From: Sulfurimonas sp.
GTDB taxonomy: Bacteria; Campylobacterota; Campylobacteria; Campylobacterales; Sulfurimonadaceae
Direction of reading: 5' to 3'
Assembly: GCA_027063645.1 (NCBI GenBank)
Contig: JAMORK010000002.1
Span: 1 to 33,680 of the forward strand
DNA length: 33,680 nt
Position numbers and translations under genes: made by a program
Notes under the pieces: generated by a model
Database searches by the model: none
Seen by the model: the letters and a program-made list of their open reading frames with translations, nothing else
Told to the model about the DNA's origin: nothing
In this document: in pieces, positions 33,598-33,680 of the stretch
How positions within the stretch are numbered: the stretch's first letter is position 1
Layout: every line of letters starts with the position of its first letter

Positions 33598-33680
33598 TTA
33601 AAGTTTTTTACTTTCGTATTTTGCTTTAAGTTTTAAGTACTCTTTATAATCATCAGAATTGATGTTATTTGAAACTGACT
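33598..33680 (-). CDS. C-terminal end of an unidentified protein, cut by the window edge
   Basis: The minus strand is open from the window edge to a TAA at 33598, encoding 26 residues ending YKEYLKLKAKYESKKL. The lysine-rich helical tail is not diagnostic. The open frame, the placement of the hairpin just beyond the stop, and the convergent arrangement support a real gene end. Nothing can be said about its function. Confidence 0.5.
   Translation of the reverse strand, partial: SVSNNINSDDYKEYLKLKAKYESKKL

Overview
The window is AT-rich, densely packed bacterial chromosome. Gene content and order point to a Campylobacterota (epsilonproteobacterial) genome of the Sulfurimonas type. The evidence is the recA - eno - small coiled-coil membrane protein - AMIN protein order, gltX divergent from a SurA-like periplasmic chaperone gene, a short SRP RNA, and promoters of the extended -10 type (TGnTATAAT) without a clear -35 box. 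I see no insertion sequence, phage gene, CRISPR array, tRNA or rRNA. The species assignment is inference.

Layout. 1-2872: a cut-off FIST sensor gene on the minus strand, divergent from an OmpR-type response regulator and histidine kinase pair. 2869-7022: minus-strand mutY, an ABC exporter and gltX. 7075-9753: plus-strand SurA-like chaperone and dCMP deaminase, minus-strand ArsC-like reductase, and two tandem stand-alone GAF proteins. 9750-17006: one minus-strand run of seven overlapping genes that looks like a peptidoglycan-recycling operon. It encodes a nucleoside phosphorylase-like protein, a secreted NagZ-amidase fusion, a sodium/solute symporter, AnmK, AmgK, MurU and an MltB-like lytic transglycosylase. 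17053-17155: SRP RNA, divergent from that operon. 17158-22060: a hybrid histidine kinase with three periplasmic solute-binding domains, behind a REC/HD-GYP regulator, on the minus strand. 22246-25666: recA, eno, the small membrane protein and the AMIN protein. 25667-28061: a MotA/MotB-like (ZorAB-like) ion-channel pair with a 51-residue gene, on the minus strand. 28092-28709: a YwqK/MORN-type repeat protein. 28918-32995: an unknown membrane-anchored protein and an RND transporter split cleanly into two genes. 33055-33680: a P-loop kinase-like gene converging on a cut-off gene across a shared hairpin.

The strongest candidate for an undescribed system is the recycling operon. A lytic transglycosylase and a NagZ fused to a zinc amidase both carry signal peptides, so wall fragments would be dismantled outside the inner membrane. 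A symporter would import the sugar, and AnmK, AmgK and MurU would return it to UDP-MurNAc. No AmpG and no MupP gene is in the cluster. Other points of interest are the ZorAB-like stator without Zorya effectors, the fissioned RND pump whose proton-relay residues lie on two polypeptides, and several operon leaders that look leaderless.

Genes are so tightly packed that no gene-free stretch exceeds 300 bases. The longest gaps are 28710-28917 and 22061-22245; both are AT-rich and appear to hold only promoters and short inverted or direct repeats.
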